In this document: positions 25,606 through 34,042 of the stretch, piece by piece
Position numbering within the stretch: position 1 is the stretch's first letter
Layout of the letters: every line of letters starts with the position of its first letter
DNA from: UBA7328 sp002471345
Lineage (GTDB): Bacteria; Bacteroidota; Bacteroidia; Chitinophagales; Saprospiraceae
NCBI GenBank assembly: GCA_964011275.1
Contig: CAXGOB010000013.1
Location: 1-64,000, forward strand
DNA: 64,000 bases
Direction of reading: 5' to 3'
Program-made: the position numbers and the translations under genes
Notes under the pieces: generated by a model
The model's input: the letters and a program-made list of their open reading frames with translations, nothing else
The model's database searches: none
What the model was told of the DNA's origin: nothing

Positions 25606-25680
25606 AACTAATTTGTTAGTACTAAAACTAAATAGTTAGTATAAAAACTAAAAAAATAGTTGTGTTCCTAAAATATTAGT
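25606..25680. promoter_or_regulatory. Four BlaI-type operators at exact 20-bp spacing upstream of blaI copy 2
   Basis: Dyads of the AACTA-N6-TAGTT type lie at 25606-25621 (AACTAATTTGTTAGTA), 25626-25641 (AACTAAATAGTTAGTA) and 25646-25661 (AACTAAAAAAATAGTT). A weaker fourth dyad, CCTAAAATATTAGT, lies at 25667-25680. Their centres are 20 bp apart, about two helical turns, so dimers would bind one face of the DNA. The region is shared with the divergent beta-lactamase-like gene, so both promoters could be controlled. Confidence 0.78.
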
Positions 25681-25709
25681 TTTAAGTTCGTTGTTATAAT
25701 ATTCTCGCT

Positions 25710-26069
25710 ATGAAAAAATTGACAAAAAAGGAAGAAGAAATCATGCAAGCCCTATGGCAATTGAAGAATGCATTTGTTAAGGAGGTTGTAGATGCACTCC
25801 CTGTGCCAAAGCCCCACTACAACACAGTTTCTACTATGCTAAAAATCTTAGAAGAGAAGCAATTCATAGGACATGAGAGATATGGTAATATGCTCAGATA
25901 CAGTCCAATCGTAAGTAAAGATTCTTATCAGACTGATGCAGTAGGAGATATCATTGAAAAGTATTTTGACAACTCTTATGTAAATCTTGTTACTCATTTT
26001 GCGAAGAATGAAAATATATCTCGAGGTGAATTGGAAGATATTTTGACCACCATCAAAAACAACAAATAA
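25710..26069 (+). CDS. BlaI/MecI/CopY family transcriptional repressor (copy 2)
   Basis: The 119-residue winged-helix repressor is strongly similar to copy 1 at 4870-5232: LTKKEEEIMQALWQLKNAFVK and PKPHYNTVSTMLKILEEKQF against PKPAYNTVSTFIRILEQKGF. This explains why the operators of both loci share one consensus. The stop overlaps the next start by one base (TAATG at 26067-26071), so translation of the M56 gene is coupled. It likely represses its own operon and the divergent beta-lactamase-like gene. Confidence 0.9.
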   Translation: MKKLTKKEEEIMQALWQLKNAFVKEVVDALPVPKPHYNTVSTMLKILEEKQFIGHERYGNMLRYSPIVSKDSYQTDAVGDIIEKYFDNSYVNLVTHFAKNENISRGELEDILTTIKNNK

Positions 26070-27895
26070 TGACCACCTATCTGCTCCACAGCTCAATATT
26101 GCTATCTGCTATTTCTATTTTTTATTGGGTCGCATTGAGACATGAAACATTTTTTCGACTTAATAGATGGACTATTATGTTGAGTATTTTTCTTTCTCTG
26201 TCCTTGCCACTTATTCATGTGCCTGCCGAATATGTGTCGTGGCGTACCAATGATGCACCTGTAACCAATATTGTAGAAAAATTGGTTACTCCAGAAAATT
26301 CAGAGGCAGAACCTGTTTTGATAGATGGAAAAGTAAAAGAGCCAGTAACAGGACAGAAGAAAAATATTCCTTTAGATCCAAAAGAAGTTCAATCTGAATC
26401 TGAAAGCCCAATCCAATGGGCATCCATCGGGAAGATTTTAATGATACTATACTTTATAGGAGTAGGAATATTTTCTTTAGTGTTTTTGATGCAGCTCTTT
26501 GTGCTTGTCGTAAGCAGATCCAATCTTAACTCTTTCAAAACTGGAAAATATAACATCGTAGAAATGGTGAAGGATAAAGAGCCTTTTTCCTTTATGAAAA
26601 GTATTTATATCAACCCTGCAAATTATGATGAAGATACCTACAACCATATAATAGAACATGAAAAAATACACATTGATCAATCTCATTTTTTAGATAAGAT
26701 TATAGCGGAGATACTAGTAATCCTGTTTTGGTTTAATCCACTCACTTGGCTATTGCGCAACGGGATCAGCAGAAATCTTGAATTTCTAACTGATCAGAGC
26801 CTATTGAATAATGGAATCCAGAAGTCTTCTTATCAAATGAGCTTACTCAAAGTAAGTGTATCTAATCAACCATTTAATATCACTATGAGCTATAACAGTT
26901 CATTCTTAAAAGACAGAATAGACATGATGAACACAAAAAAATCGTCGATCGTATCTTCTTGGAAATATCTATTTATTCCACCTTTATTTTTGCTTTCTAT
27001 TTTCAGCCTTAATGCATTGGACGGAGAAATAGATCCAAAGAAGGATGCTGATAAAAAAGCAGACAAAACTGAATTGACACAAAAAGAGAAGGTTTGGAAA
27101 AAGACAGAAGTACCTACAAAAAAGAAGCAGAAGATTTTGGAGTACCAAAATGCCAACGATCAAGCGGAAGCAAAAACAATATCACTGTCAGAAAAGAGTA
27201 AGGATAAGAAGTCAAGTGCTGATTCAAAGTCTAAGAGCAAATCATTAGACAAATATTCTGCTGTAGCAAGTAGAACATTGGACATTGAAACATTCAGCAA
27301 ATTGGGGTTGGCTATTAATGGTGATGTAGAGTTAACATCGGGAAATACTCAAAAAGTAAGAGTAGAAGGGCCTGAAAACTTAATTGATGAACTTGACACT
27401 GAGGTAAAAAACGGAAGTTGGAATATTAGGTTTCGAGATCATAAAAATTGGAAAAAGTATAAGAATGCTAAAAAATTGAAATTTTATATCACAATGACGG
27501 AGTTGGAAAATGTTGCGATTTCAGGAAACGGAAATGTGGTAACCACTAATAAATTTGATGTGGACCGTCTTATGCTAGCCATCAGTGGAAATGGTAATCT
27601 TGAAATAAATACAGATGCTAACAGTATTTTCTATGCCATCAGTGGGAACGGTAATGGAGATCTCCAAGGGAAGACTGATGAGCTAAAAATAACAAGTAGT
27701 GGTAATGGGGAAGTGGATGCCTCGGGGCTGAAATCCAATACTTGCCATATTACAATATCTGGATCTGGTGATGTAAAAGTCGATGTGAAGGATACTATTA
27801 AAGCGACTATTTCTGGTAGTGCTAATGTATACTACAAAGGCAGTCCTACCATCACTAAGAAAGTATCTGGGTCAGGAAAATTCAGACAAATGTAA
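26069..27895 (+). CDS. BlaR1-like M56 peptidase fused to a DUF2807 (GIN) beta-helix domain
   Basis: The 608-residue protein has N-terminal membrane helices, an M56 zinc-protease core with HEKIH at about 197-201, and a further helix near 290-315. A lysine-rich linker follows (about 320-405). The C-terminal 200 residues are a DUF2807 head-GIN domain with repeated ISGNGN/ISGSGD turns (VAISGNGNVV, LAISGNGNLE, YAISGNGNGD, ITISGSGDVK). DUF2807 is normally a stand-alone periplasmic or outer-membrane protein in Bacteroidota. Here it replaces the penicillin-binding sensor of classical BlaR1, so the signal sensed is probably something other than a beta-lactam bound covalently. Confidence 0.85.
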   Translation: MTTYLLHSSILLSAISIFYWVALRHETFFRLNRWTIMLSIFLSLSLPLIHVPAEYVSWRTNDAPVTNIVEKLVTPENSEAEPVLIDGKVKEPVTGQKKNIPLDPKEVQSESESPIQWASIGKILMILYFIGVGIFSLVFLMQLFVLVVSRSNLNSFKTGKYNIVEMVKDKEPFSFMKSIYINPANYDEDTYNHIIEHEKIHIDQSHFLDKIIAEILVILFWFNPLTWLLRNGISRNLEFLTDQSLLNNGIQKSSYQMSLLKVSVSNQPFNITMSYNSSFLKDRIDMMNTKKSSIVSSWKYLFIPPLFLLSIFSLNALDGEIDPKKDADKKADKTELTQKEKVWKKTEVPTKKKQKILEYQNANDQAEAKTISLSEKSKDKKSSADSKSKSKSLDKYSAVASRTLDIETFSKLGLAINGDVELTSGNTQKVRVEGPENLIDELDTEVKNGSWNIRFRDHKNWKKYKNAKKLKFYITMTELENVAISGNGNVVTTNKFDVDRLMLAISGNGNLEINTDANSIFYAISGNGNGDLQGKTDELKITSSGNGEVDASGLKSNTCHITISGSGDVKVDVKDTIKATISGSANVYYKGSPTITKKVSGSGKFRQM

Positions 27896-28053
27896 AAGGT
27901 GAAATCGTCATCAATTAACCTAATCTTTGTAAGTTTTAATGACGTTTGAAAAAAAATTAAGATTTTCTTTAGAAGAATGAAACCATTAAGAAAATTTTAC
28001 GCTCTATATATCAAACGTCACAAATTAATCATGAATACAATCACAACATAGAG

Positions 28054-28095
28054 GTATAGTCAGGAGGTGGAATTTAACTTCATACCTGACTATAC
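28054..28095. other. Inverted repeat upstream of the DUF5916 gene
   Basis: Perfect 11-bp arms, GTATAGTCAGG at 28054-28064 and CCTGACTATAC at 28085-28095, enclose a 20-base loop. A second, wider pair GACGTTTG (27941-27948) and CAAACGTC (28012-28019) lies just upstream. No T-tract follows, so these could be regulatory-protein sites or RNA structures rather than a terminator. The rest of this 296-base gap shows nothing else. Confidence 0.45.
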
Positions 28096-28191
28096 TCTCA
28101 ATTCACAACAATCACAACTTGTTTATACTTCTCATTTGACCTTCAATAAGAGGGGCTAGAGCGGTATGGACTGCTCAAAAAAAACGTCATC

Positions 28192-30642
28192 ATGAAAAAG
28201 GAATTAGGGATAAAACCCTCGATATTTTTTTGCCTAAAAAGACCTAATAAGTTGGGTCTAATCAATCAAATTGCTTTATTATTTATCATACTTCTGAGCG
28301 CCTTTAAAATCAATGGGCAGCGTACAGTGTCAGCATTACATATAGATGAGAAAATAACTATTGATGCTAATTTTAAAGAAGGAGCTTGGACAAATCAGAA
28401 AGATATTGCTACAAAGTTCACTTCTGTAAGACCTATTCCAAATCAAGCTCCGCAATATCCTACAGAGGTCAAAGTAGTATACGATGATGATGCATTATAT
28501 ATATCAGCCAAAATGGTAGAAGGATCATCTGATAGTATCAGCTCTCAGCTCATGTTGAGGGATCAAATAGGGAATACTGATTTTTTTGGAGTCATTATCG
28601 ATACTTATGGCAATGGGAACAATGCATTCGAGTTCATTTTATCATGTACTGGAGTGCAGTTTGATGCTAAAGTAACACCACAGAATGAAGATAGCAGTTG
28701 GGACGCTGTGTGGTTTGGAGCTGCTCGAATTGCTGAAGATGGATGGTATGCTGAATTGAAAATACCTTATTCAGCAATTAGATTTCCATCTCAAGATATC
28801 CAGAAATGGGATGTGAATTTTTTCAGAAGACGACAAATGTCTGGGGAACAATACTGTTGGAACAATGTCGATTTTGAAAAGGACAATCCATGGTTGAATC
28901 AAACAGGTCGACTCACAGGTATCGAAAATATAAAACCACCTCTAAGATTATCTTTGACTCCTTATGCATCTGTGTACGGAGTGCATAGTCATAATCCAGA
29001 TGGAAACCCTCAGAATAATCTAGGGTCATCATATAATTTGGGAATGGATATTAAATATGGTATCAATGATGCCTATACATTGGACATGACTCTGATTCCT
29101 GATTTTGGGCAAGTACAGTCTGATAATCAAGTTTTGAATTTGAGTCCATTTGAAGTCAGGTTTAATGAAAACCGTGCATTCTTTACAGAAGGCATTGAGA
29201 TGTTTGATAAGTCTGGAATCTTTTATAGTCGTAGAGTAGGTAATAATCAGCAACTGTATAATGCCACGAAAATTTCGGGACGTGGAGATAAAGGCTTAGG
29301 TATTGGAGTTTTTAATGCTGTAGCTGCAGAAAAATCTACAACAGTGATGGATGCTGTATCTGATAAAGAGATCAAAGATGTGGAAATGCCATTCACTAAT
29401 TATAATATAATCGTGTTTGATCAGGACATAAAGAATAACGGTTCTGTCTCATTGACGAATACCAGTGTCTTGAGAAGGGGAGAAGACTTCCACAATGCCA
29501 ATGTAACTGCTGCTACATATAATTTAAAGAACAAGAAACAGACTTATGGGATAAATGGCAAAGTGGCCTATTCTCAATTGATTAATAAGGCATCTGATAA
29601 TGTAAATGGAATGGATGCAAGAATGAGTGTAGAAAAACTCAGTGGATCCATAGTAGGAGGACTTACTTATAGAGAAGTGAGTAAGGACTATAACCACAAT
29701 GATTTAGGATTTTTCCGTTTCGGAAATTTTAGAGAAATGTCATTCTTTGCGTCAAGAAGGGACCTCGATGGATTTGGACCATTTAATAGATTTAATATGT
29801 GGGTCAATGCAAATTACGAAAGGAATATAGTACCTGATGCATTCGTAGGTGCTCGAGCTAATACAGGATTCTATCTTGAGACAAAGTCCTTCATAGGATT
29901 AAATGGCTGGATGAATGTCCACACTAAGAGAAATGACTTTTACGAGCCTAGAATGGAAGGGAGGTATTATGAAAGACCTGCTAATATAAATGGTGGATTT
30001 TGGATAGGTACAGATAGAAGAAAAAAGCTGCGATTCAATACATGGATAGAATATTCTAAGTATGGGCAAAATTCAGGATGGTCCGAGTATGGGGCAGGAC
30101 CTTCAGTGACATATAGATTCACTGATAAGTTTAACATATCTCTTAGTACAAGAATTTGGAACGAAAAAAACGCCCATGGCTTTGCTTCTACACGTGATGA
30201 TGAAGTCATATTTGGGCAGAGAGATGTCAGTACGGTATCTAATGATATTACCATCAGTTACACTTTTAATCAGAAGATGGGCCTTAATATGAATACAAGG
30301 CATTACTGGTCAAAAGTAAAGTACAATGGCTTCTCTGTATTAGGAGAAGAAGGACAATTATCTGCAAGTGACTACAACGAGTTTCATGATTTGAGCTTTA
30401 CAGCATTTACCGTTGATATGGATTACAGATGGAGATTTGCTCCTGGTAGTGAAATCGCGGTCGTATGGAAAAACAACATTTCAGGAGTTTTCCAAGATCA
30501 AAGTACAGACTATAGACAATTAGGCTATAGCGACGGAATTTCTAGACTCAAAGCACTACCTCAAACTAATAGCCTATCTGTGCGATTCTCTTATTATTTA
30601 GACTATAATGACAATTTAAAAGGGTTATTCAATAAAGAATAA
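28192..30642 (+). CDS. DUF5916 outer-membrane protein with CBM9-like N-terminal domain
   Basis: The 816-residue protein has a signal peptide (about 25-43, ending INGQ) and an N-terminal CBM9-like beta-sandwich domain (about 45-240). The latter shows IDEKITIDANFKEGAWTNQ, VKVVYDDDALYISAKMVEG and WYAELKIPYSAIRFP. A DUF5916 region follows, with LTPYASVYG, YTLDMTLIPDFGQVQSDNQV and FTEGIEMFDKSGIFYSRRVG, and many amphipathic strands consistent with an outer-membrane barrel. The family is widespread in Bacteroidota; its substrate is unknown but carbohydrate binding by the N-terminal domain is plausible. A rho-independent terminator follows. Confidence 0.87.
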   Translation: MKKELGIKPSIFFCLKRPNKLGLINQIALLFIILLSAFKINGQRTVSALHIDEKITIDANFKEGAWTNQKDIATKFTSVRPIPNQAPQYPTEVKVVYDDDALYISAKMVEGSSDSISSQLMLRDQIGNTDFFGVIIDTYGNGNNAFEFILSCTGVQFDAKVTPQNEDSSWDAVWFGAARIAEDGWYAELKIPYSAIRFPSQDIQKWDVNFFRRRQMSGEQYCWNNVDFEKDNPWLNQTGRLTGIENIKPPLRLSLTPYASVYGVHSHNPDGNPQNNLGSSYNLGMDIKYGINDAYTLDMTLIPDFGQVQSDNQVLNLSPFEVRFNENRAFFTEGIEMFDKSGIFYSRRVGNNQQLYNATKISGRGDKGLGIGVFNAVAAEKSTTVMDAVSDKEIKDVEMPFTNYNIIVFDQDIKNNGSVSLTNTSVLRRGEDFHNANVTAATYNLKNKKQTYGINGKVAYSQLINKASDNVNGMDARMSVEKLSGSIVGGLTYREVSKDYNHNDLGFFRFGNFREMSFFASRRDLDGFGPFNRFNMWVNANYERNIVPDAFVGARANTGFYLETKSFIGLNGWMNVHTKRNDFYEPRMEGRYYERPANINGGFWIGTDRRKKLRFNTWIEYSKYGQNSGWSEYGAGPSVTYRFTDKFNISLSTRIWNEKNAHGFASTRDDEVIFGQRDVSTVSNDITISYTFNQKMGLNMNTRHYWSKVKYNGFSVLGEEGQLSASDYNEFHDLSFTAFTVDMDYRWRFAPGSEIAVVWKNNISGVFQDQSTDYRQLGYSDGISRLKALPQTNSLSVRFSYYLDYNDNLKGLFNKE

Positions 30643-30669
30643 CACTATCATGGATTTGGTATGGAAATG

Positions 30670-30703
30670 GCTGACAGCGTTTTTAATGCTGTCAGCTTTT
30701 TTT
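30670..30703 (+). terminator. Rho-independent terminator after DUF5916 gene
   Basis: Perfect 9-bp stem GCTGACAGC (30670-30678) and GCTGTCAGC (30688-30696) followed by seven T. It lies between convergent genes and may also act on the minus strand. Confidence 0.85.
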
Positions 30704-30705
30704 AA

Positions 30706-32277
30706 TCATTTTATATTGATACGCATCATGTCTTTTCCGTTGAATTGATTCACATCTATAGACTGTATTTTTTTAGCTGAATTGAGAGCAGCTATGGCTT
30801 TATCGCTACTCACTTCTTTGCCATTCAACATAAAATTCCCTCCATTTTTTGCTATTTCTATCGCCATATCGATTGGATTTGGAGGTGGAGGAGGCGGGGG
30901 AGGAAGAGGTGCCACAATGCCCTTTGGAGCTTTCGGCGCCTTTATTGCTTTTGAAGCTTTGGCTGGTTTTACTGCTTTTGGTGGCTTTGGCGCTTTCGGT
31001 GCCTTTACAGTTTTTGGCCCTTTCGGTGCTTTTAATCCTTTCTCATGAAGAGGAGAATGTTGAGCTGGTGGAACAGGTGCTGCAGGAGCTGCTACGGGTG
31101 CAGCTGCATTTGGCGGCATCGGTGCTGCTGGAGGAGCAGGTGGGTGTGGAAAATGAAGCTCATCTCCTGAGATATCTACTAAAGAATTTGTACCTACGTC
31201 ATAGTGAACCATGTCAAAATGAGGCAATGAAAATTTTGACTTTTTGCCTTCTGGTGCAGGAGGAGGCGGTGGTGGTAGAGGAATCATTTTTTTGTATTTA
31301 TCTGGCAAATGATCAAAGCTTTTATATACTTTGTCTTCATCATCCTCTTTAATTACAATAGTCGTGTTCTTGAAGATTTCTTCTTTTTGTTTTATATCAT
31401 TTTCAGATGAATTAGATTGAGCTATGGCGTAATGTCCAAAGCTCATAAACAATCCAATAAATAAAGGGACAGATAAGCCAGCATATAGAATGGCTTTCCA
31501 TCTTGAATGTGATTTAGTCATCATTTGTAATCTTTTTTTAGTTAATGAAAAGTTGATATTACTGGCCAAGTAAATTTCTTTATTACCACTTGCTTTTTGC
31601 AAAAGCAATGATTGATATTCTTTAGTATTAATCAATGAATTAATCACTTTCTGATCAGCAATAAATTCATGATTGAGTTGGATAGCTTTTTTATACCAAA
31701 GTAGTACTGGGTTAAACCAGAATACAACTTTGGCAAGTTCTACTAGTAACACGTCTAGAGAATGAAGCTCTTGGGCATGAGTCATTTCATGGGTAAATAA
31801 TGCCTCTTCGATTCTTTTGTTTTGGTAATCATCCTTGTTAAGAAATATGAAGTTGAGAAATGTATGAGGTAGAACCCTTTTCTCTACAAGCACAAGTCTA
31901 TTTTTTCTATAAGTAGTGGAGTCTGAATTTTTTATTGTCTTAATAAAGTCGATAACATTATTCAAGAACCTTACTGATAAAAAGCTAAAGACAACAAAAT
32001 ATGCCAATAGTATAATGGAAGTCCAATCAAAGGACTGGGACAATACGGGAGATAATGAAGTCTCGAAGTTGGTCACCACAGCAGTACTAGTTTTAGCCGG
32101 AACCTCTGTGCTTTCAAGATATCCTACTGTCACTAAGGGCGCAATCAAGGCAATAATTAGACCTAGCAAAAGGTAGAATCTATTGAATTGGTGCATTTTT
32201 TCTTTTTCAAGAAAAACCATGTAACCAACTAGGACAATTGAAAGGATCAGAGCTGATTTAATAAGATATATGATCAT
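30706..32277 (-). CDS. BlaR1-like M56 peptidase with Pro/Ala/Lys-rich tail (copy 3)
   Basis: The 523-residue protein has N-terminal membrane helices, an M56 core with HEMTH at about 163-167 and the third-ligand region NHEFIAD near 202-208, and a helix near 265-285. The extracytoplasmic tail is strikingly low in complexity: polyproline runs and about a dozen KAPK/KAPKAPK-like repeats at roughly 335-470. It ends in a small folded-looking unit (GGNFMLNGKEVSSDKAIAAL, then QSIDVNQFNGKDMMRINIK). The basic proline-rich rod could span the periplasm or bind cell wall, as TonB-like linkers do. It starts two bases after the BlaI copy 3 stop, so the two genes are an operon. Confidence 0.85.
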   Translation of the reverse strand: MIIYLIKSALILSIVLVGYMVFLEKEKMHQFNRFYLLLGLIIALIAPLVTVGYLESTEVPAKTSTAVVTNFETSLSPVLSQSFDWTSIILLAYFVVFSFLSVRFLNNVIDFIKTIKNSDSTTYRKNRLVLVEKRVLPHTFLNFIFLNKDDYQNKRIEEALFTHEMTHAQELHSLDVLLVELAKVVFWFNPVLLWYKKAIQLNHEFIADQKVINSLINTKEYQSLLLQKASGNKEIYLASNINFSLTKKRLQMMTKSHSRWKAILYAGLSVPLFIGLFMSFGHYAIAQSNSSENDIKQKEEIFKNTTIVIKEDDEDKVYKSFDHLPDKYKKMIPLPPPPPPAPEGKKSKFSLPHFDMVHYDVGTNSLVDISGDELHFPHPPAPPAAPMPPNAAAPVAAPAAPVPPAQHSPLHEKGLKAPKGPKTVKAPKAPKPPKAVKPAKASKAIKAPKAPKGIVAPLPPPPPPPPNPIDMAIEIAKNGGNFMLNGKEVSSDKAIAALNSAKKIQSIDVNQFNGKDMMRINIK

Positions 32278-32279
32278 GA

Positions 32280-32654
32280 TTACTTCTTTTTAGATATTTC
32301 TTGATCGATAATGTGTCTTAGCTCTTCTAATTCTTCTTGTGACATATTGGAATTACGTGTAAAAAAAGAAGCAAATTGCCCCGTAGAATTACCAAAGAAG
32401 TTTTTTAGCAATACTTGAAATTCTGTTTTAGAATAATCACTCTTATCGACTAATGTGTAATACTCTCTATTTCTTCCATGAGCATTATACGCTACATAGC
32501 CTTTTTCCTGCATCCTTTTAAGAAGTGTGGCTATTGTTGTATTAGCCGGTTTAGGCTCATCATATTGATCAATAAGATCTTTCATATACGCCTTATCGAG
32601 ATCCCAAAGATGGCGCATCAGTTGCTCCTCAGTTTTCGACAATTTTATTTTCAT
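32280..32654 (-). CDS. BlaI/MecI/CopY family transcriptional repressor (copy 3)
   Basis: The 124-residue winged-helix repressor has LSKTEEQLMRHLWDLDKAYMK and PKPANTTIATLLKRMQEKGYV. Its recognition segment differs from copies 1 and 2 (ANTTIATLLKRM against YNTVSTFIRIL or YNTVSTMLKIL). The upstream dyads are also of another type, centred on TACA/TGTA. It is coupled to the M56 gene two bases downstream. It is probably a self-repressing sensor operon working independently of the other two. Confidence 0.9.
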   Translation of the reverse strand: MKIKLSKTEEQLMRHLWDLDKAYMKDLIDQYDEPKPANTTIATLLKRMQEKGYVAYNAHGRNREYYTLVDKSDYSKTEFQVLLKNFFGNSTGQFASFFTRNSNMSQEELEELRHIIDQEISKKK

Positions 32655-32667
32655 TGCATATTATTAT

Positions 32668-32709
32668 TCTACAAACATAGAACAATAATAGTAATTCTAC
32701 AAGTGTAGA
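32668..32709. promoter_or_regulatory. Two MecI-type operators upstream of blaI copy 3
   Basis: TCTACAAGTGTAGA at 32696-32709 is a 14-bp dyad whose core TACA-N2-TGTA matches the classical BlaI/MecI operator. TCTACAAACATAGA at 32668-32681 is a weaker second copy, centred 28 bp away. The nearer one ends 13 bases from the BlaI start. Confidence 0.72.
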
Positions 32710-32871
32710 GATAATAATTGCCTATTAGACAATTCTCCTTTTAGGTTTTAGAGCAACTATCGAAGGATTATTTTGTAAAAGTTCATTCAATTATTTATTC
32801 TCTTAACCATTTGCCCATAAGAGAATTCATTCCTACCTTTTCCTTTTTTATTATAGGTAATAGAAGTAAGA

Positions 32872-33933
32872 ATGACAGAAAAGCTAAAAGTACTTGTTGT
32901 AGGGTGCGGAAATATGGGAACCTCTCATGCTAGAGCATATCATGCAATGGATGATTTTGAGATTGTTGGATTAGTAAGCAGAGGAGTGGCAAGTAGAGAA
33001 AAACTCTCAGAAGAGCTAGGAGGACTGCCTATGTACGGATCATTTGATAAAGCACTTTCTGATTCCAAACCTGATGTAGTTTCTATCAATACATATCCAG
33101 AGACACATGCAGAATATGCGATCAAAAGTCTAAAGGCGGATGCTCATGTTTTCTTAGAAAAACCTCTGGCTAATACAGTAGAAGAAGCTCAATCCATTGT
33201 AGATATGGCCACAAAACTTAATAAAAAACTAGTAATCGGATATATCCTTAGAGTACATCCAGCATGGGCAAAATTCACTGAGGTAGCACAATCTTTAGGG
33301 AAGCCATTAGTGATGAGGATGAACCTCAATCAGCAAAGCTCTGGGTCGGAGTGGAATACCCATAAAGAGCTGATGAAAACAATGTCACCAATAGTGGATT
33401 GTGGAGTACACTATGTAGATATTATGTGCCTCATGACCAATGCAAATCCAATTAGAGTAAGTGCTATAGGAGCTAAATTAACAGATGAGATACCTTCTGA
33501 TATGTACAATTATGGGCAGCTACAGGTGGCTTTTGATGATGGATCTGTGGGTTGGTATGAAGCAGGGTGGGGACCTATGATCAGTGAAACTGCATTTTTC
33601 ATAAAGGACGTAATGGGCCCTAAAGGATGTGTAAGTATTGTAGATAAATTTCATGATTCATCTGATGTAGAAGGTCATGTAAACACAGGAGGCCTAAAAG
33701 TACATCACGCTGCGGCAGATGAAAATGGAAAATACTTAAAGCCTGATGAGATTCTGGATATGAGTGATGAGCCTGATCATGACGGTCTTTGTCGCCTTGA
33801 ACAAGAATATCTGCTGTCTGCAATAAAAGAAGACAAAGATTTAAATGAGCATATGAGGGATGCTGTGAATAGTCTTAGAATAGTTCTTGCTGCTGATGAA
33901 TCATTTAAGACTGGTAAGACCGTGGAGCTTTGA
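32872..33933 (+). CDS. Gfo/Idh/MocA family NAD(P)-dependent oxidoreductase
   Basis: The 353-residue protein has the N-terminal Rossmann nucleotide site VVGCGNMGTSHARAYHAM (about 9-26) and the family hallmark EKPLANTVEEAQ near 97-108. The conserved lysine in EKP is where the family binds substrate. The C-terminal alpha/beta domain contains VDCGVHYVDIMCLMT. These enzymes oxidise or isomerise sugars and sugar-like polyols. Substrate unknown. It is followed by an MFS transporter gene 109 bases downstream that appears to have its own promoter. Confidence 0.88.
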   Translation: MTEKLKVLVVGCGNMGTSHARAYHAMDDFEIVGLVSRGVASREKLSEELGGLPMYGSFDKALSDSKPDVVSINTYPETHAEYAIKSLKADAHVFLEKPLANTVEEAQSIVDMATKLNKKLVIGYILRVHPAWAKFTEVAQSLGKPLVMRMNLNQQSSGSEWNTHKELMKTMSPIVDCGVHYVDIMCLMTNANPIRVSAIGAKLTDEIPSDMYNYGQLQVAFDDGSVGWYEAGWGPMISETAFFIKDVMGPKGCVSIVDKFHDSSDVEGHVNTGGLKVHHAAADENGKYLKPDEILDMSDEPDHDGLCRLEQEYLLSAIKEDKDLNEHMRDAVNSLRIVLAADESFKTGKTVEL

Positions 33934-33994
33934 AAGGTTAAAAGAAAAGAACTTGAGATTATAATTATACGCTGAATAACTGTTTTCTTAGGTA

Positions 33995-34026
33995 TTGTGT
34001 CTCCATCTCTAGTTTTTCTATGTTTG
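33995..34026 (+). promoter_or_regulatory. Bacteroidota-type promoter of the MFS gene
   Basis: TTG at 33995-33997 and TATGTTTG at 34019-34026 (fits TAnnTTTG) are 21 bases apart; the start codon is at 34043, which leaves a short leader. Confidence 0.5.
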
Positions 34027-34042
34027 TGCCCTCATATCATTC

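Noticed and set aside
30782..31352. Two plus-strand ORFs rich in Gly/Phe or Leu/Glu
   Set aside because: They are shadows of the Pro/Ala/Lys-rich region of the M56 gene on the other strand.
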